DNA of 64,000 bases from Tolypothrix tenuis PCC 7101 (GTDB lineage Bacteria; Cyanobacteriota; Cyanobacteriia; Cyanobacteriales; Nostocaceae), in NCBI RefSeq assembly GCF_002368295.1, contig NZ_AP018248.1, positions 2,725,977 through 2,789,976 of the forward strand, read 5' to 3'. Shown here in pieces: positions 62,615 to 64,000 of this stretch; within the stretch, counting starts at the first letter, position 1; each line of letters begins with the position of its first letter. A model generated the notes under the pieces. That model was not told where the DNA came from and searched no databases. It saw only the letters and a program-made list of their open reading frames with translations. Position numbers and translations under genes: made by a program.

Positions 62615-64000
62615 TTAAGTCGCAGTTGCACCCAACTGGAGAGCATAAAGGTTAGCGTAGACACCTTGCTGGGCGATCAGTTCTGCATGAGTTCCCCGTT
62701 CAACAATTTGTCCTTGCTGAATGACTAACACCTGAGAAGCCTGAGTTACAGTACTGAGGCGGTGAGCAATAACAAAGCTGGTACGCCCTTGCAACAAACG
62801 TGCGATCGCACTTTGTACGAGTGCTTCGGTGCGGGTATCGATACTGCTGGTAGCTTCATCAAGGATCAAAATTCTCGGGTTAATTAATACCGCACGGGCG
62901 ATACTAATTAGTTGGCGCTGTCCCTGGCTGAGAGGCGCACCCCGTTCGCCTAATTGAGTGGTATAACCCTGGGGTAATGAGGTAATAAACTCATGCACAT
63001 TCGCCAGTTGTGCCGCAGCTTCGATATCTGCTTGGGTAGCGTTAGGAACACCAAAGGCAATATTTTCCGCTACAGTACCGCTAAATAAAATATTATCTTG
63101 CAGGACAATGCCAATTTGACGACGCAGACTAGCTTGTGTCACAGTCCGCACGTCAATTTCATCTATTTTGACTGCACCATCAGAGACATCATAAAAGCGC
63201 AATATCAGGTTAATAATGGTAGTTTTGCCAGAGCCAGTAGGGCCGACTAAGGCGATCATCTGCCCAGGATAGGCGTGTAAATTTACACCTTTAAGTACTA
63301 ATTGCTCTGAATTATAGCCAAATTTGACATCCTCGAAAGTCACCTCTCCTTGAATCGGTGGCATTTCTGTAGCATCGGGTGCATCATTAAGTTGCGATGG
63401 TTCATCTAAAAGTAGGAAAATTCGCTCTAATCCCGCAAAAGCAGACTGAGCTTGAGTGTAAAACTGGCTAAGAATTTGAATAGGACGGAAAAACTGCTGC
63501 ACATACAGTAAAAAGGAAGTCACCACACCCACTGTTGCGCCACCAGTAACAGCTAGATAGCCGCCATAAGCGAGAACACCTGCGGTTGCTAAAGTATTGA
63601 GAAAATCAATTGATGGTAAAAATGCCGCAGTAATAGCTACAGCTTCAACATTGGCATCCCGATTAGCAGCGTTGAGAATATCAAACTCGGCAATATTGAT
63701 ATGTACGCGATTAAATGCTTGTGCTTCCCGTACACTGCCGATATCTTCTTCCAATTTGGCGGAAAGTTCGCCAATGGTTTGCCTAGTGACACGAAATCTC
63801 GCTCTTGCCCAACGTGCAAACAAGCTGGTGGTTAAAATCATCAGTGGTACAACTAGGTTGCTTAACAAGCCAAGTTGCAGATTGATTGTCAGCATGGCAA
63901 TCACAATGCCCACCAAACTGAAAATGTTGCCTAGCATTTGGGCGATCGTTTGCCCAAATGCCTGATTGACAGTGTTGACATCATTGAGCAGACGGCTCAT
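62615..64000 (-). CDS. ABC exporter with fused membrane and ATPase domains (5' end outside window)
   Basis: At least 461 aa; its first residue here (MSRLLNDVNTV) is already inside the membrane domain of a type I exporter, so the gene continues past 64000. Spans are visible to about residue 190, then the ATPase: Walker A GPTGSGKTT, LSQGQRQL signature, Walker B ILILDEATSS and the H-loop AHRLST. It resembles MsbA/MdlB-type lipid or drug exporters. Stop at 62615. Substrate unknown. Confidence 0.93.
   Translation of the reverse strand: MSRLLNDVNTVNQAFGQTIAQMLGNIFSLVGIVIAMLTINLQLGLLSNLVVPLMILTTSLFARWARARFRVTRQTIGELSAKLEEDIGSVREAQAFNRVHINIAEFDILNAANRDANVEAVAITAAFLPSIDFLNTLATAGVLAYGGYLAVTGGATVGVVTSFLLYVQQFFRPIQILSQFYTQAQSAFAGLERIFLLLDEPSQLNDAPDATEMPPIQGEVTFEDVKFGYNSEQLVLKGVNLHAYPGQMIALVGPTGSGKTTIINLILRFYDVSDGAVKIDEIDVRTVTQASLRRQIGIVLQDNILFSGTVAENIAFGVPNATQADIEAAAQLANVHEFITSLPQGYTTQLGERGAPLSQGQRQLISIARAVLINPRILILDEATSSIDTRTEALVQSAIARLLQGRTSFVIAHRLSTVTQASQVLVIQQGQIVERGTHAELIAQQGVYANLYALQLGATAT

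Overview
The window is chromosomal DNA from a filamentous, probably heterocyst-forming cyanobacterium (Nostoc/Calothrix/Tolypothrix-like). Three things point there: very frequent HIP1 octamers (GCGATCGC), also inside coding sequence; many heptanucleotide short tandem repeats (CCCCAAT/CCCCAGT, GGGTAAT, TTTGTCA, TAATTCG, GAATTTT) of the STRR type known from heterocystous cyanobacteria; and small families essentially confined to cyanobacteria (DUF3326, DUF3143, DUF3181, DUF1825). No rRNA, CRISPR array, prophage or complete transposase gene was seen. Genus assignment is inference.

Layout. 0-6 kb: purM (cut by the window edge), acnB, a plant-type ferredoxin, a small cyanobacterial protein, DUF3326 and a CPBP protease. 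6-17 kb: a giant exported TPR-CHAT protein, purN with a secreted partner, a sugar-type ABC permease, a GDYXXLXY/DUF2157 pair and an RsmB-like RNA methyltransferase. 18-27 kb: a DUF1648 protein, a TPR protein that looks like the C-terminal part of a STAND NTPase, and a carbon-node cluster (ppsA, universal stress protein, pyruvate-kinase-like protein) opposite a small zinc-ribbon gene. 27-36 kb: MFS transporter, tRNA-Arg(ACG), moaC, a GAF sensor/response-regulator pair and several small conserved proteins. 36-43 kb: lysA-cdaA-uppS on the minus strand, rimI and clpC.

43.2-45.5 kb, minus strand: an AT-rich island between clpC and lepB that reads as a retron. It holds a non-coding RNA bounded by a perfect 13-bp inverted repeat (a1/a2), then a reverse transcriptase with the retron signatures NAxxH, YADD and VTG, then 30 bp downstream an unrecognised 302-aa protein with an N-terminal coiled coil and a HEPN-like R-N-x3-H motif. 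I infer a phage-defence or toxin-antitoxin type retron with a possible RNase effector. This is the strongest candidate for a little-described system here.

46-64 kb: lepB, ComEA-like, TM2, TPR and DUF1825 proteins, a class A penicillin-binding protein, tyrS, pyrF, a secreted protein with an STRR at its N-terminus, a >1800-residue Ser/Thr-His hybrid kinase, an SDR oxidoreductase, a tandem universal stress protein and an ABC exporter cut by the window end.

The intergenic DNA is rich in small non-autonomous elements (MITE-like). One family has four copies; the copy near 62.2 kb is split by a second 197-bp element with 17-bp terminal inverted repeats and a 9-bp target duplication. Another nested pair with a 10-bp direct repeat lies at 29.5-29.85 kb. 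STRRs have also entered coding sequence, most clearly in the linker of ppsA.
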